Shown in pieces: positions 45,427-55,737 of a DNA stretch of 64,000 bases. Both the position numbers and the translations under genes were made by a program. This DNA comes from Limnobacter humi (GTDB lineage Bacteria > Pseudomonadota > Gammaproteobacteria > Burkholderiales > Burkholderiaceae_B), in assembly GCF_024518835.1 (NCBI RefSeq), contig NZ_JANIGO010000003.1:186001-250000 (forward strand). The letters are read 5' to 3'. The stretch's first letter is position 1; each line of letters starts with the position of its first letter. The notes below the pieces were generated by a model that was given only the letters and a program-made list of their open reading frames with translations, ran no database searches and was not told the origin of the DNA.

Positions 45427-46095
45427 ATGGTCAATAATCAGATTTTGGTGGTTGAAGACCACCCGTTGTTTGCAACTGGCATCAAGGATCTTGTTGAATT
45501 TGTAGCCACCAATGCGCAGATTCTTTGCGCTGCCTCACTGGACCACGCCAGAGAATTGTTGCGCGTGCATCAACCCTCGCTGATTATCACTGACCTGAGG
45601 CTGCCCGACGCACAAGGCCAACAGGTGATCAACGGCTTGGCCAGCATCAACTCAGACCTGCCCATGGTGATCATGAGCGGCGATGAATCCCTGCTCATGA
45701 CTGTTCAACCCAACGAACGGGCGCCCAGCTGGACCTTGTCAAAAGCCGAGGGGTTTGAACACACCTCGGCATTGCTGCTGGAAGCGCTGACACGGGCTGG
45801 TGTTCAAGTCCAATGGCGGCCCAATGCATTGAACAATCGCAGTTCATCGGGTGAACACATCACCGGACGGTCTGGCCAGCCACACAGTATTCAACTCACG
45901 CACAAACAGCAACAGGTGATGCAGTACCTGGCCTCGGGATTGTCCAACAAGGAAATCGCCCGGAAACTGGACCTGTCCCCAGAGACCATTAAAACCCATT
46001 TGCGGGAAATTTTTACCCGAATGAACGTGAAGAACCGCACCCAAGCCGTGAGTTTGTATCGAAAAATTCCACGCTTGAACACCGCATCCGCTTGA
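45427..46095 (+). CDS. NarL/FixJ-type response regulator (receiver + LuxR-type HTH)
   Basis: A 222-residue response regulator. The receiver domain (1 to about 125) has the acidic pair in VVEDHPLF, the phospho-acceptor Asp56 in IITDLRLPD, Ser84 in MSGDES, and Lys106 in LSKAEG. The C-terminal LuxR-type helix-turn-helix (about 155-215) reads LTHKQQQVMQYLASGLSNKEIARKLDLSPETIKTHLREIFTRM. A strong GGGAGGAGA ribosome-binding site precedes ATG 45427. It is 53 bp upstream of a histidine kinase gene and is its likely partner. Confidence 0.92.
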   Translation: MVNNQILVVEDHPLFATGIKDLVEFVATNAQILCAASLDHARELLRVHQPSLIITDLRLPDAQGQQVINGLASINSDLPMVIMSGDESLLMTVQPNERAPSWTLSKAEGFEHTSALLLEALTRAGVQVQWRPNALNNRSSSGEHITGRSGQPHSIQLTHKQQQVMQYLASGLSNKEIARKLDLSPETIKTHLREIFTRMNVKNRTQAVSLYRKIPRLNTASA

Positions 46096-46148
46096 TTGTT
46101 GCCTCCACAAGACCCGATCCACGACGTCGGGTCGAAACGCCGTAGTCT

Positions 46149-47915
46149 ATGTCACTAGAAGCACTGATCACTGCAGCTCTGTTGGGAGTCACCGCCTATC
46201 CTTGTTTGGGCAATGCGCTACCCAACCAACGCAAAAATGCCCTGGGTGCCATGGGTACGATATTCCAGTTAATGCTGACATACTGGGGTACACCGCCCAT
46301 TCTCGATGATCTGGAAAAAAACATTTGGTTTGCACTGATTACAGGGGCATCCGGCTGGCTGTTCACCATGGCTTACCTGAACCGAATGGTGGGCCTGCAG
46401 CAAAATGATCGCCAGCACCTCCTATGGCCCGTGCTGTGTTTTGTGTGCTTGACCGTCGGCGCCTACATCGGCAGTTTTGAAAGCATCATTCTGGCGAACT
46501 CCCTATTGGCCCTGGTTCTGGTTCATCTGATCATGGGCTACAAAAGACTGCACATCCCCGGCAAAATTAAAGCGCTCAGCTTTGCAGGGGCTTTCTTGCT
46601 CGCAGCGCTCTGTGTCCAACTGGAAGCCCAGGGCATTGTCGTGTCGGACACGCTACCCTACTTTACAAAAGGCGTAGCGTGGACACTGGCGATTGCCGCT
46701 GTGTTGCACATGGTGGTTCAGGACAGAACCAAAATGAGAAACCGGGAAATTCAGACACCCGACCGCCGAATTGAAACGGCGGCCATGCAGATTGCCTACA
46801 AAAGCCGGCGATTGCTAAAAGACTTTCGCCACGACTTGCGCCAACCCCTCAGTACCCTGGGCATTCTTGCCAGCGTGGGCAAGGCCATTGCCAAAGACCC
46901 CGAAGTCACAGCCCGATACCAGCACATCCAAACCGCACAAAAAGCCCTGAAGCAAATGATGGAGGAGTTTTTTGTGCAACTGGAGGAAGCGTTTCAGTAC
47001 CCCAGCAGCGATCAGTTCGGCCCTCTGAAACCGGTGCGGCTGCGCGATGTTATTGAACCACTGGTCGAAGAATATCGCCTGCTGGCAAATGCCAAAGGAT
47101 TGGAGCTGCGCTATTCGCCGAGCTTGCACGAGGGACTAACGCATGTGGAATCCCTGACCAAAATCCTGCGCAATGGATTGGACAACGCCATCAAATACAC
47201 CGAACGTGGCGGTGTGGTCATTGGTGTGCGGGGGCGAGGCAAAAAAGCACGCATTCAAATCATCGACACCGGGCCTGGCGTGCACACAGACCCAGCCAAC
47301 CAGGTACACAAGGGCTGGGGGCATGGTTCCACCATTGTGCAAGAATTGAGCGAACAGATCCAGGCGCACACGGAGTGTAAAAACCGGGTGGTTCGTGGCC
47401 AGGTTCGGGGGTCCGTGTTTCAGGTGTCCTTGCCATCGATTCAGGATCGTCAGTTGCTGTCGCTGCATGAGCAGAAACGCTCTGAAACCGGTTTGATTGC
47501 AAGGGTTCTGGCGCCATCCAAAGAATCGCTTGAATGTGCACAAAGTTACATGCCCATGCAGCATTTTGATCAGATTGAATTTGAACGCCTCCGAAACAGC
47601 AACAATCATCAACAGACCACCCTGGACGGACACTTGCTGGTGTATGTGTTTTATGCAGGTTCGGAGCAGGAGTCCTCAGAGGCCTTACGCGCCGTGGAGG
47701 GAATCCAGAGTCACAAACAGGCAGCCCCCTGCCTGGTTACGGTGTGCCCGGCCACACCCCGGCAGCGGAAATCGGTGGTGTTCAAAGACAATGCAATCCA
47801 CATTGCTTACCGGCCAGGAGAGCCGGAGCAGGGATTCAAGGTACTGTCGGAGCTCTTTCCAGTCCGAGGGCAGAGAACCTCTCAAAACCAACCGGAGGAA
47901 CATGAAAGCCGTTAA
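46149..47915 (+). CDS. Membrane histidine kinase with degenerate C-terminal domain
   Basis: A 588-residue kinase. Residues 1-190 carry six or seven membrane segments as the sensor. The H-box is FRHDLRQPLSTLG with His228; the ATPase domain (about 290-430) has the N-box LRNGLDNAIKYTERGG (Asn346), the G1 box DTGPGVHTDP and a short G2 segment GWGHGSTIVQEL. Residues about 445-575 form an extra domain with alternating hydrophobic strands (HLLVYVFYAG, PCLVTVCPAT), resembling a receiver domain that lacks the phospho-acceptor Asp. It follows the response regulator by 53 bp. Its signal is unknown. Confidence 0.85.
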   Translation: MSLEALITAALLGVTAYPCLGNALPNQRKNALGAMGTIFQLMLTYWGTPPILDDLEKNIWFALITGASGWLFTMAYLNRMVGLQQNDRQHLLWPVLCFVCLTVGAYIGSFESIILANSLLALVLVHLIMGYKRLHIPGKIKALSFAGAFLLAALCVQLEAQGIVVSDTLPYFTKGVAWTLAIAAVLHMVVQDRTKMRNREIQTPDRRIETAAMQIAYKSRRLLKDFRHDLRQPLSTLGILASVGKAIAKDPEVTARYQHIQTAQKALKQMMEEFFVQLEEAFQYPSSDQFGPLKPVRLRDVIEPLVEEYRLLANAKGLELRYSPSLHEGLTHVESLTKILRNGLDNAIKYTERGGVVIGVRGRGKKARIQIIDTGPGVHTDPANQVHKGWGHGSTIVQELSEQIQAHTECKNRVVRGQVRGSVFQVSLPSIQDRQLLSLHEQKRSETGLIARVLAPSKESLECAQSYMPMQHFDQIEFERLRNSNNHQQTTLDGHLLVYVFYAGSEQESSEALRAVEGIQSHKQAAPCLVTVCPATPRQRKSVVFKDNAIHIAYRPGEPEQGFKVLSELFPVRGQRTSQNQPEEHESR

Positions 47916-47924
47916 CCCTGGGGC

Positions 47925-49058
47925 TCAATTCCAGGCCTGAACACTGCCCAGCAATGCGGCTTGGCTTGCGCCAGTTACCCCCACACAATTGGCCGGCGTA
48001 CCCGACAGCAAAGCCCCGGCCATCCAGGCAAAAGCACAGGCCTCCACAGCCTGGGCGGGAAGACCCAGTTCGTCAAAACCACGCACCTCCAGCGGTGCAA
48101 GCGCTGCGCTTAGCGCGCTCATCAGCACCGGGTTGCGTACCCCCCCGCCACACACCACCAAGCGGTTAAGCGGGTTTGAGCAATTCTCACGCAAACAGCG
48201 AACAACACACTGGACCGAAAACTCCAGCAGGGTCCGCATCACATCCTCATCGCTTGGGCGACCGTGCAAACCAGCCAAACAATCATCCAGCCATGCCAAT
48301 GTGAAATCATCACGACCGGTGCTCTTGGGCCAAGCCCTCGCCAGAAAGGGATGCGACAACAGGCTTGACAACAAAGCCTGGTCGACATGGCCCGCTGCGG
48401 CCATGAGCCCGTCCTCATCCATGGTTTGCTGACGTGTTCGCCAGGCCCAGGCGTCCATGAGGCAGTTGGCCGGGCCACAGTCCCCGCCGGTCACCGGTGT
48501 GTTCGAGGTGCCCAACAGGGTCAAATTGGAGAACCCGCCCAGATTCAACACCCCGGTGCCGTTCGACATTCCGCGGGCCTCCAGCCAAGCCCGGTGAAAT
48601 GCGGGCACCAACGGGGCCCCCTGCCCCGACAAAGCCACATCCTTGGCCCTGAAATCGTGCACGACATGAATTTCCAGACGAGTGGCCACACGCGCGGCAT
48701 CCATGATCTGATAGGTGAAGCCCAGGTCGGGGCGATGGCGCAGCGTTTGTCCATGAACACCGAATGCCCGCACATCCGTGGAGTCCAGCCCGATGGTGGA
48801 CAGCAGCATGCGTGCGCCATCCACATAGGCATCGGACAAAGCCTGGCGCGCCGTCAACATGAACAGCAAGGGATCGTCGGACAGGGAAGCTGGGACTGGG
48901 GGCACCGCCTGCAAGGCCAGCAGGTTCGACTGCAACCCAGGTTCGAACGCCTGGGATACCATCCCCAGAAAGCGAAGCTGCCCGTCGGGCAGCCAGTGAA
49001 GGGCGGCTACGTCCACACCATCGGTGCTGGTGCCAGACATGCCCCCAAACAGAATCAT
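47925..49058 (-). CDS. anmK: Anhydro-N-acetylmuramic acid kinase
   Basis: A 377-residue ASKHA-fold kinase that phosphorylates and opens 1,6-anhydro-MurNAc in peptidoglycan recycling. Motifs are the N-terminal FGGMSGTSTDGVDVA, FGVHGQTLRHRP, GTGVLNLGGFSNLT, GDCGPANCLMDAW and VVCGGGVRNPVLM. It overlaps the M23 peptidase gene by 4 bp, so cell wall cutting and wall recycling are cotranscribed. Its 3' end is convergent with the histidine kinase gene, 9 bp from that stop. Confidence 0.96.
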   Translation of the reverse strand: MILFGGMSGTSTDGVDVAALHWLPDGQLRFLGMVSQAFEPGLQSNLLALQAVPPVPASLSDDPLLFMLTARQALSDAYVDGARMLLSTIGLDSTDVRAFGVHGQTLRHRPDLGFTYQIMDAARVATRLEIHVVHDFRAKDVALSGQGAPLVPAFHRAWLEARGMSNGTGVLNLGGFSNLTLLGTSNTPVTGGDCGPANCLMDAWAWRTRQQTMDEDGLMAAAGHVDQALLSSLLSHPFLARAWPKSTGRDDFTLAWLDDCLAGLHGRPSDEDVMRTLLEFSVQCVVRCLRENCSNPLNRLVVCGGGVRNPVLMSALSAALAPLEVRGFDELGLPAQAVEACAFAWMAGALLSGTPANCVGVTGASQAALLGSVQAWN

Positions 49059-50461
49059 TGTGCGTTGGCGACGCGTACCTGGGCAGCCAGCGCCATTCGG
49101 CGGTCCATGCCCAGTTGAACCCGCTTGAATTCAGTCAGTGCGGCACGGTCCAACGGAATGGCCTGCGCCACTTTAACGGACAGCGGATCGCGGGCGACGG
49201 AATTAACGCGGAATTCGTAATGCAAGTGGGGCCCGGTTGCCCAGCCTGTTGAACCCACAAAACCAATGATTTGGCCCTGTTCAACAGACTGCCCCTTGCG
49301 CAAGCCGCGGGCAAAGCCACTCAGATGGGCGTAGGCGGTTGAAATGCCACCAGGGTGTTGGATCTCAATGAAATTGCCGTAGCCATTCTGTTGACCCGCG
49401 TATTTCACGATGCCACTGGCTGTTGCCATGACCGGAGTCCCCGTGGCTGCCGCATAGTCCACACCTTTGTGGGCTTTCCAGGTTTGAAGAATGGGATGAA
49501 AACGAGCTGTGGTAAAACCGGAAGAAATCCGAGAAAAAGCCAATGGCGCCCGGAGAAATGACTTCTTCAAGCTGCGGCCTTCCTCGTTGTAGTAGCCGGC
49601 CTGTTGCCCTTTGGGCGCAAACCAATAGGCTTTGTGTTCTTTACCTGCATTGATGAATTCCACGGACAGTACGCGGCCAGCGCGCGCAGAACGCCCATCG
49701 ATCAACAAGTCTTCATAAACCACCCGAAATTCATCACCCCGCTGAAGCTCGCGGTGAAAGTCGATGTCAGATCCAAAGATTTCGGTGAACTGAATGGCCA
49801 CCGAGTCCGGAAGCCCTGCCTTGTCCGCTGCAGCAAAAAGGCTGGACTCGATTCGCCCTGACTTGAACACCACCTGCTTTTCAAAATTCACAGACTCCAG
49901 CTTGGCAGAGAACTGTCCGTTGACTTTCTGTACCAGGATGGATTCCTGGCTGTCTTCATCCACACCACTTTTGTAACGCAACCAAACCAGGTCTCCAGCG
50001 GCATTTTGCTGAACACTCAGCACCCGGCCGGCGCGAAGGTTCGACAGCTTTTTGGCCACGGGATCGCTCTTGATAAAGGTCGACAGGCCCGTGGTGTTGA
50101 CATTGAGGCGCTCCAGCATTTCAACCAGCGTTTCACCGCGGCGAATTTTTTCTTCTGCCACCAGCGGGTCAACCGCGTAGACACCCACCTGCGCAAGGTT
50201 GAGGTCGATGGCTTGGACCACCGCGGCAGGATCGCCAGCTTGGAACGTGGCGGGCGAATTTTCGCCAGAGCTGGCAATTGCAACCACAGCGCCCAAAACA
50301 GGCAGGGAAAAACACCCTACAATGACCCACTTTCGATGAATGTGTGAAGCAGGCAATGCGGAATCCGCGAACTGCAGCCCACTGTGTACCAGGTGCTTTG
50401 CGGTATTGATCCCGCGAATTGCTGCGGCGATGGCTCGCTCTAGGAATGTCTGAAGCATCAT
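49055..50461 (-). CDS. M23-family peptidoglycan peptidase (MepM-like)
   Basis: A 468-residue exported endopeptidase. A hydrophobic segment at about 48-66 (VGCFSLPVLGAVVAIASS) anchors or exports it. The region at about 95-165 (LVAEEKIRRGETLVEMLERLNVN) is an OapA/LysM-like domain. The C-terminal M23 domain has the zinc ligands in HKGVDYAAATGTPVMA (HxxxD) and GPHLHYEFR (HxH). Family members cleave peptide cross-links, as MepM does in E. coli. It is translationally coupled to anmK and divergent from tyrS. Confidence 0.93.
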   Translation of the reverse strand: MMLQTFLERAIAAAIRGINTAKHLVHSGLQFADSALPASHIHRKWVIVGCFSLPVLGAVVAIASSGENSPATFQAGDPAAVVQAIDLNLAQVGVYAVDPLVAEEKIRRGETLVEMLERLNVNTTGLSTFIKSDPVAKKLSNLRAGRVLSVQQNAAGDLVWLRYKSGVDEDSQESILVQKVNGQFSAKLESVNFEKQVVFKSGRIESSLFAAADKAGLPDSVAIQFTEIFGSDIDFHRELQRGDEFRVVYEDLLIDGRSARAGRVLSVEFINAGKEHKAYWFAPKGQQAGYYNEEGRSLKKSFLRAPLAFSRISSGFTTARFHPILQTWKAHKGVDYAAATGTPVMATASGIVKYAGQQNGYGNFIEIQHPGGISTAYAHLSGFARGLRKGQSVEQGQIIGFVGSTGWATGPHLHYEFRVNSVARDPLSVKVAQAIPLDRAALTEFKRVQLGMDRRMALAAQVRVANAQ

Positions 50462-50590
50462 GTTTTGTATTGTAGGTTTTGAATTTGTTGTGATTTGTGG
50501 GGGTTAACCGGAACCCAAAACGGGCTCTAAACACGGCTTTTTCCATAAAAACAACACTGACCGAACCGGAGTGTAACAAAGGATTGCCAA

Positions 50591-51862
50591 ATGAACCAGT
50601 CACCTGTTAGCGGTGAGTCAAATAATTTACAAGCGGAAACGAAATTATCCGACTCAGTCGCCCACGCGCTTGAAGTCACGAAACGCGGCTGCGAAGAACT
50701 GTTGATCGAAGCCGATTGGATTCAAAAACTTCAAAAAAGTGAACAGACCGGCATACCCCTGCGAATCAAGCTCGGGCTGGACCCCACAGCGCCCGATATT
50801 CACTTGGGCCACACCGTGGTGCTCAACAAGCTTCGACACCTGCAAGACTTGGGCCACCAAGTCATCTTTCTCATTGGCGATTTCACCTCCATGATTGGTG
50901 ATCCGTCCGGTCGCAACAGCACGCGCCCCCCCCTATCGAGGGAACAGATCCAGGAGAACGCCCAGACGTACCATGCACAGGCAATCAAGATACTGGATGC
51001 TGACCAGACGGAAATCCGTTTCAACAGCGAATGGTGCATGCCCCTGGGTGCCGACGGAATGATTCGCCTCGCCTCCAGCTACACCGTGGCCAGAATGCTC
51101 GAAAGAGACGACTTCACCAAACGATATCAATCGGGGGTCCCCATTGCGGTGCATGAGTTTCTCTACCCCCTGATGCAAGGCTACGACTCGGTCGCCCTCA
51201 AAAGCGACCTGGAAATCGGTGGGACAGATCAGAAATTCAATCTGCTGGTGGGTCGGGAACTGCAAAAGCAGCATGGCATGGCCCAGCAATGCATCCTGAC
51301 CATGCCCCTGTTGGTTGGGCTGGACGGCACCGAGAAAATGTCCAAGTCGAAACACAATTACATCGGCGTGACCGAGTCGCCAACGGAGATGTTCGGGAAG
51401 ATCATGTCCATTTCCGACGCCCTGATGTGGGACTGGTATACCCTGCTCAGCTTCAAGCCCATGTCAGAGATCTCAGCCCTCCGACAGGCCTGCGCTGAAG
51501 GGGCAAACCCCCGCAATGCCAAAGTGGCCTTGGCCCAGGAGATCGTGGCGCGCTTTCACAACGCCCAATCGGCCGTGGATGCCCTGGCTGAATTTGAAGC
51601 CCGCTTCAAACAGGGCGTGCTGCCCGACGACATGCCGGAGGTGAACCTCCACCTGCCCGCCGGTGAAGAAACAGCAGGGCTGGCCTGGATTCTGAAGGCT
51701 GCCGAGCTGGCACCCTCGTCATCCGAAGCCAACCGCAATATCGAACAAGGTGGCGTCAAAATTGACGGAGAAAAGGTGAGCGACAAAGCCACCCGCCTGG
51801 CCGCTGGCCGCTATGTGATCCAGGTGGGTAAACGCAAGTTTGCCCGCGTTCACCTGACATGA
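50591..51862 (+). CDS. tyrS: Tyrosyl-tRNA synthetase
   Basis: A 423-residue class I aminoacyl-tRNA synthetase. It has the HIGH-type motif in [20 protein letters not shown], the KMSKS motif in [14 protein letters not shown], and a C-terminal S4 RNA-binding domain ([21 protein letters not shown]). The motif arrangement is that of the TyrZ-like form common in betaproteobacteria. An AAAGGA site precedes ATG 50591. Its stop overlaps the start of the phosphatase gene. Confidence 0.96.
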   Translation: MNQSPVSGESNNLQAETKLSDSVAHALEVTKRGCEELLIEADWIQKLQKSEQTGIPLRIKLGLDPTAPDIHLGHTVVLNKLRHLQDLGHQVIFLIGDFTSMIGDPSGRNSTRPPLSREQIQENAQTYHAQAIKILDADQTEIRFNSEWCMPLGADGMIRLASSYTVARMLERDDFTKRYQSGVPIAVHEFLYPLMQGYDSVALKSDLEIGGTDQKFNLLVGRELQKQHGMAQQCILTMPLLVGLDGTEKMSKSKHNYIGVTESPTEMFGKIMSISDALMWDWYTLLSFKPMSEISALRQACAEGANPRNAKVALAQEIVARFHNAQSAVDALAEFEARFKQGVLPDDMPEVNLHLPAGEETAGLAWILKAAELAPSSSEANRNIEQGGVKIDGEKVSDKATRLAAGRYVIQVGKRKFARVHLT

Positions 51863-52581
51863 AAGATTTGCTGGCCGCTTGGCCCAAAGCGATGGACGCC
51901 ACACGCTTCATTTTGGTGCGCCATGGCGAAACCGACTGGAATCAGGAAAAACGGTTTCAGGGCCACACCGACATCCCGTTGAACACCCGAGGCCTTCATC
52001 AAGCCCGGCAGGTGGCAAACTGCTTGCGCGAACTGGAGACCGCCTTGGGGTGCCCTCATGGCTTGTATCAACAGGGGGTGTCCAGCGATCTGAACCGGGC
52101 GCTGACCACGGCGAAGCTCATTCACGGGTCGCGGCCAACCCCACTGCACATCACCACCGCACTGCGGGAGCGTGACTATGGCCACCTGTCCGGACTCACC
52201 GGCGACGAGATGCATGCCAAAAGCCCAGCCGAGTTTGCAGCACTCAAAGTCCGGGATCCGGAAACTGTGATTCAAGGCGGGGAGTCGCTGATTCAATTCA
52301 GCCAGCGGGTGGTGACGTGTGTGCAAGGGTTGCATCAAGCCCATGCAGGCCAAACCCTGCTGCTGGTGGCTCATGGTGGGGTGCTGGATTCCATCTACCG
52401 CCATTGCACCGACGAACCCCTACACAAGCCTAGAGCTTGGTTGCTGCCCAATTGTGGCATTCATGTGGTGGATATTCATGCCAACGGGCGCCGAAACATT
52501 GTGCACTGGGCCTACACGGACCACCTCACCGGTACAGACGGGAACCCGGCGGCTGATGAAGTCGACGGCCGTGTGGCCTAA
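51859..52581 (+). CDS. Histidine phosphatase family protein (phosphoglycerate mutase-like)
   Basis: A 240-residue member of the histidine phosphatase superfamily. It has the phosphohistidine motif [25 protein letters not shown], the acidic [10 protein letters not shown] segment and the second His in [15 protein letters not shown]. The superfamily includes GpmB-like phosphatases and cobalamin-pathway CobC; substrate cannot be told here. The start overlaps tyrS by 4 bp; an internal ATG at 51892 is an alternative that drops 11 residues. Confidence 0.9.
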   Translation: MKDLLAAWPKAMDATRFILVRHGETDWNQEKRFQGHTDIPLNTRGLHQARQVANCLRELETALGCPHGLYQQGVSSDLNRALTTAKLIHGSRPTPLHITTALRERDYGHLSGLTGDEMHAKSPAEFAALKVRDPETVIQGGESLIQFSQRVVTCVQGLHQAHAGQTLLLVAHGGVLDSIYRHCTDEPLHKPRAWLLPNCGIHVVDIHANGRRNIVHWAYTDHLTGTDGNPAADEVDGRVA

Positions 52582-52712
52582 ACGCCTGAAATCCATTAAA
52601 ATGGCGGGCTGAATTCGTTCGCGGATGATGCACCACACCGTGAGCCGCGGTGCGAAGCAGACGCAGTTTTAAAATCCCGTTTTTGACGGAATCCTTTCCC
52701 ACGGAAATCACC

Positions 52713-53960
52713 ATGTTTGACCGCCAAAAGGGCATTGCCCAAACCGACCCCGAACTCTGGGCAGCCATCCAGCTGGAAGACACCCGCCAGCAGGACCACA
52801 TCGAGCTGATTGCTTCAGAAAACTATGCCAGCCCCGCCGTGATGGAGGCCCAAGGCTCCCAACTGACCAACAAGTATGCTGAAGGTTACCCAGGCAAGCG
52901 CTACTACGGTGGTTGCGAACACGTGGACGTGGTTGAACAATTGGCCATCGACCGTTTGAAGCAGTTGTTTGGCGCAGAAGCTGCCAACGTGCAACCGAAT
53001 TCGGGTTCGCAGGCCAACCAGGCTGTGTTTTTTGCCCTGCTGCAACCCGGCGATACCATCATGGGCTTGTCATTGGCTGAGGGAGGCCACCTCACCCATG
53101 GTATGCCACTGAACATGTCGGGCAAGTGGTTCAACGTGGTGTCCTACGGACTGAACGAACAGGAAGAAATCAATTACGAGCAGGTGGAACAACTGGCTCG
53201 CGAGCACAAGCCAAAAATCATTATCGCTGGTGCTTCTGCCTACGCTCTGCGCATCGACTTCGAGCGTTTCGCAAAAATCGCCAAGGAAGTGGGTGCTTAC
53301 TTCATGGTGGACATGGCCCATTATGCGGGCCTGATTGCTGCGGGCGTGTACCCCAACCCGGTACCCCACGCCGATGTGTGCACATCCACTACCCACAAGA
53401 GCCTGCGTGGCCCACGCGGTGGCGTGATTTTGATGAAAGAAGCCATTGCCAAACAAATCAACAGCGCCATTTTCCCGGGTATTCAGGGTGGTCCGCTGAT
53501 GCACGTCATCGCTGGCAAGGCGGTGGCCTTCCACGAAGCCCTGCAGCCCGCATTCAAGGAATACCAGCAACAGGTGGTGGCCAACGCCAAAGCCCTGGCT
53601 GAAACCCTGGTGGAACGCGGTTTGCGCATTGTCTCCGGCCGCACAGAAAGCCACGTGATGCTGGTGGACCTGCGCGCCAAAGGCATTACCGGCAAGGCGG
53701 CGGAAGCGGCACTGGGTAAAGCACACATCACCGTGAACAAAAACGCCATCCCCAACGACCCGGAAAAACCGTTCGTGACCAGTGGCATCCGCTTGGGAAG
53801 CCCAGCCATGACGACTCGTGGTTTCAAGGAAGAACAGGCACGCCAAGTTGGACACCTGATTGCCGACGTTCTGGAAAATCCGGAAGACGAATCCACGTTG
53901 GCAACCGTGCGAGCCAAAGTGCAGGCACTGACCAGCCAGTTCCCGGTCTACAGCCACTAA
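52713..53960 (+). CDS. glyA: Serine hydroxymethyltransferase
   Basis: A 415-residue PLP enzyme that interconverts serine and glycine and supplies one-carbon units. Motifs are [57 protein letters not shown], and the PLP lysine in [13 protein letters not shown]. The frame is open from 52650, but ATG 52713 gives the family N-terminus [14 protein letters not shown]. The preceding 130 bp show no clear match to a known riboswitch. A strong terminator follows it. Confidence 0.97.
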   Translation: MFDRQKGIAQTDPELWAAIQLEDTRQQDHIELIASENYASPAVMEAQGSQLTNKYAEGYPGKRYYGGCEHVDVVEQLAIDRLKQLFGAEAANVQPNSGSQANQAVFFALLQPGDTIMGLSLAEGGHLTHGMPLNMSGKWFNVVSYGLNEQEEINYEQVEQLAREHKPKIIIAGASAYALRIDFERFAKIAKEVGAYFMVDMAHYAGLIAAGVYPNPVPHADVCTSTTHKSLRGPRGGVILMKEAIAKQINSAIFPGIQGGPLMHVIAGKAVAFHEALQPAFKEYQQQVVANAKALAETLVERGLRIVSGRTESHVMLVDLRAKGITGKAAEAALGKAHITVNKNAIPNDPEKPFVTSGIRLGSPAMTTRGFKEEQARQVGHLIADVLENPEDESTLATVRAKVQALTSQFPVYSH

Positions 53961-53968
53961 ATGCGCTC

Positions 53969-54007
53969 AAAACACCGAGATTGCCCAACCGCTTCTCGGT
54001 GTTTTTT
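53969..54007 (+). terminator. Rho-independent terminator after glyA
   Basis: A perfect 12-bp stem, AAAACACCGAGA at 53969-53980 and TCTCGGTGTTTT at 53994-54005 with a 13-nt loop, ending in six T. It is 9 bp after the glyA stop and 27 bp before nrdR. Confidence 0.93.
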
Positions 54008-54033
54008 CATTCGCACCCAACACGGCCCTTCGC

Positions 54034-54546
54034 ATGAAATGTCCATTCTGCAACCACGCTGACACCCAGGTGGTCGACTCGCGTACCTCGGACGATGGCG
54101 ATGCCATTCGCCGGCGTCGCCAATGCGGCAGTTGCAGCAAGCGGTTCACCACCTATGAACGGGCTGAATTGTTCTTCCCGGCCATTGTTAAAAAAGATGG
54201 TTCACGGGTTGAATTTTCCCGGGACAAACTTCGTGGCAGCTTGATGCTGGCGCTTCGCAAGCGCCCTGTGCCCGCTGAAGCAATTGACCATGCGGTAACC
54301 AGCATTGAAGAAAAGCTGTTGATCAATGCGACACGTGAAGTCGACACCAAATTTCTTGGCGAGCTGGTGATGCAGCAATTGAAACAGCTGGACCCGGTTG
54401 CCTATATTCGATTTGCCTCGGTTTACAAAAGCTTCGACGACCTGCAGCGCTTTTCCGAAGAAATCGCGAAACTGCTGATCAAACCTGCTGACTCCGGTGA
54501 GTTGAAACCGGTCAGCAAACCCCGGGCTGTGAAAAAGGCCTCATGA
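54034..54546 (+). CDS. nrdR: NrdR, repressor of ribonucleotide reductase genes
   Basis: A 170-residue zinc-ribbon plus ATP-cone protein. The zinc ribbon is [17 protein letters not shown] with [17 protein letters not shown]; the ATP-cone region holds [18 protein letters not shown]. It binds NrdR boxes at nrd promoters; none was looked for genome-wide. It is the first gene of a run with ribD (4-bp ATGA overlap) and ribE. Slightly longer than usual (about 150 residues) because of a charged C-terminal tail. Confidence 0.96.
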   Translation: MKCPFCNHADTQVVDSRTSDDGDAIRRRRQCGSCSKRFTTYERAELFFPAIVKKDGSRVEFSRDKLRGSLMLALRKRPVPAEAIDHAVTSIEEKLLINATREVDTKFLGELVMQQLKQLDPVAYIRFASVYKSFDDLQRFSEEIAKLLIKPADSGELKPVSKPRAVKKAS

Positions 54547-55718
54547 TGGCCACTGCGCAAGAACAAAACGGCAAACACGACATTGACTGGATGCGGGAAG
54601 CCCTGGCACTGGCCTGGCGGGGCCAGTACACCACCACACCCAATCCGCGTGTGGGTTGCATCTTCGTGAAAGAGGGTCAATTGTTGGCCCAAGGCTTTCA
54701 CGCCAAAGCCGGTGAAGGCCATGCCGAGGTGCAAGCCATGGCCGATGCAACAGCGCGTGGTGTAAGCCTGGAGGGAAGCACGGCGTATGTAACGCTGGAA
54801 CCCTGTGCCCACCATGGGCGTACAGGCCCCTGCGCGGAAGCGCTGATTCCCACCGGCGTCAAGCGTGTGGTGGTGGCCACACTGGACCCCAATCCCTTGG
54901 TCGCTGGAAAAGGCATGGCGCTGTTGCAAGCGGCTGGCGTTGAAACCGCACAAGGTGTATTGGAAACTGAGGCTCGATGGATGAACCGTGGTTTTTTTAG
55001 CCGCATGGAACGCAAGCGCCCCTGGGTACGGCTGAAAGTGGCCACCAGTGCAGATGGAGTCACGGCCTTGAACAACGGCGTGAGCCAATGGATTACCAGC
55101 CCTGAAGCCCGGCAAGATGGCCACCACCTTCGCGCCCAGGCCTGTGCCGTGCTCACTGGCATTGGCACGGTGAAGGCAGACAACCCACAGTTGAACGTGC
55201 GCGGAATCAATACCCCACGCCAGCCCATCAAGGTGGTGGTTGACAGTTTTTTTGAGATAGCACCTGACGCCACCTTGCTGCAAACCGGCGAAATCTGGAT
55301 TGCCCATGCCAACGCGCAACGCCCGGCCTGGATAGACTCACATCCCAATTCAACTGGCATAGTCACACTCAATGTTGCCCCCACCCTGCCTCATCAGGCT
55401 CATGGGGTGAGCTCGATCAGCAAGGCCAACAAACCCAAGACCGATCTTGCACTGCTGCTCAAGCAATTGGCTGAACGTGGCATCAATGAAGTACACCTCG
55501 AAGCGGGTTTTGGACTCAATGGATCATTTCTTCAGGCTGGCTTGGTTGATGAGGTGGTGCAATACATCGCCCCGCGTTTTCTGGGTCCAGGCATGCAGGC
55601 GTTCCGCTTGCCCGAACTGACCGCCCTGCCCGACCAAACGCCTTGGCAATTGCACAGTCACACATCGATTGGCCCCGACCTGAAAGTGGTTTGGGTGCGT
55701 TCAACAGAAACACATTGA
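54543..55718 (+). CDS. ribD: RibD, bifunctional riboflavin deaminase/reductase
   Basis: A 391-residue enzyme carrying out the second and third steps of riboflavin synthesis. The N-terminal deaminase has the zinc motif [11 protein letters not shown] and [18 protein letters not shown]; the C-terminal reductase starts near [19 protein letters not shown] and includes [25 protein letters not shown]. It overlaps nrdR by 4 bp, and ribE follows 19 bp later. No FMN riboswitch is seen upstream, as expected from its coupling to nrdR. Confidence 0.95.
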   Translation: MMATAQEQNGKHDIDWMREALALAWRGQYTTTPNPRVGCIFVKEGQLLAQGFHAKAGEGHAEVQAMADATARGVSLEGSTAYVTLEPCAHHGRTGPCAEALIPTGVKRVVVATLDPNPLVAGKGMALLQAAGVETAQGVLETEARWMNRGFFSRMERKRPWVRLKVATSADGVTALNNGVSQWITSPEARQDGHHLRAQACAVLTGIGTVKADNPQLNVRGINTPRQPIKVVVDSFFEIAPDATLLQTGEIWIAHANAQRPAWIDSHPNSTGIVTLNVAPTLPHQAHGVSSISKANKPKTDLALLLKQLAERGINEVHLEAGFGLNGSFLQAGLVDEVVQYIAPRFLGPGMQAFRLPELTALPDQTPWQLHSHTSIGPDLKVVWVRSTETH

Positions 55719-55737
55719 GCATTTTTGGAGTAGTACC

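Noticed and set aside
52582-52712. Possible riboswitch (ZTP or tetrahydrofolate type) before glyA
   Set aside because: The leader can form small hairpins, but I could not find the conserved core of the ZTP (pfl) or THF motifs.
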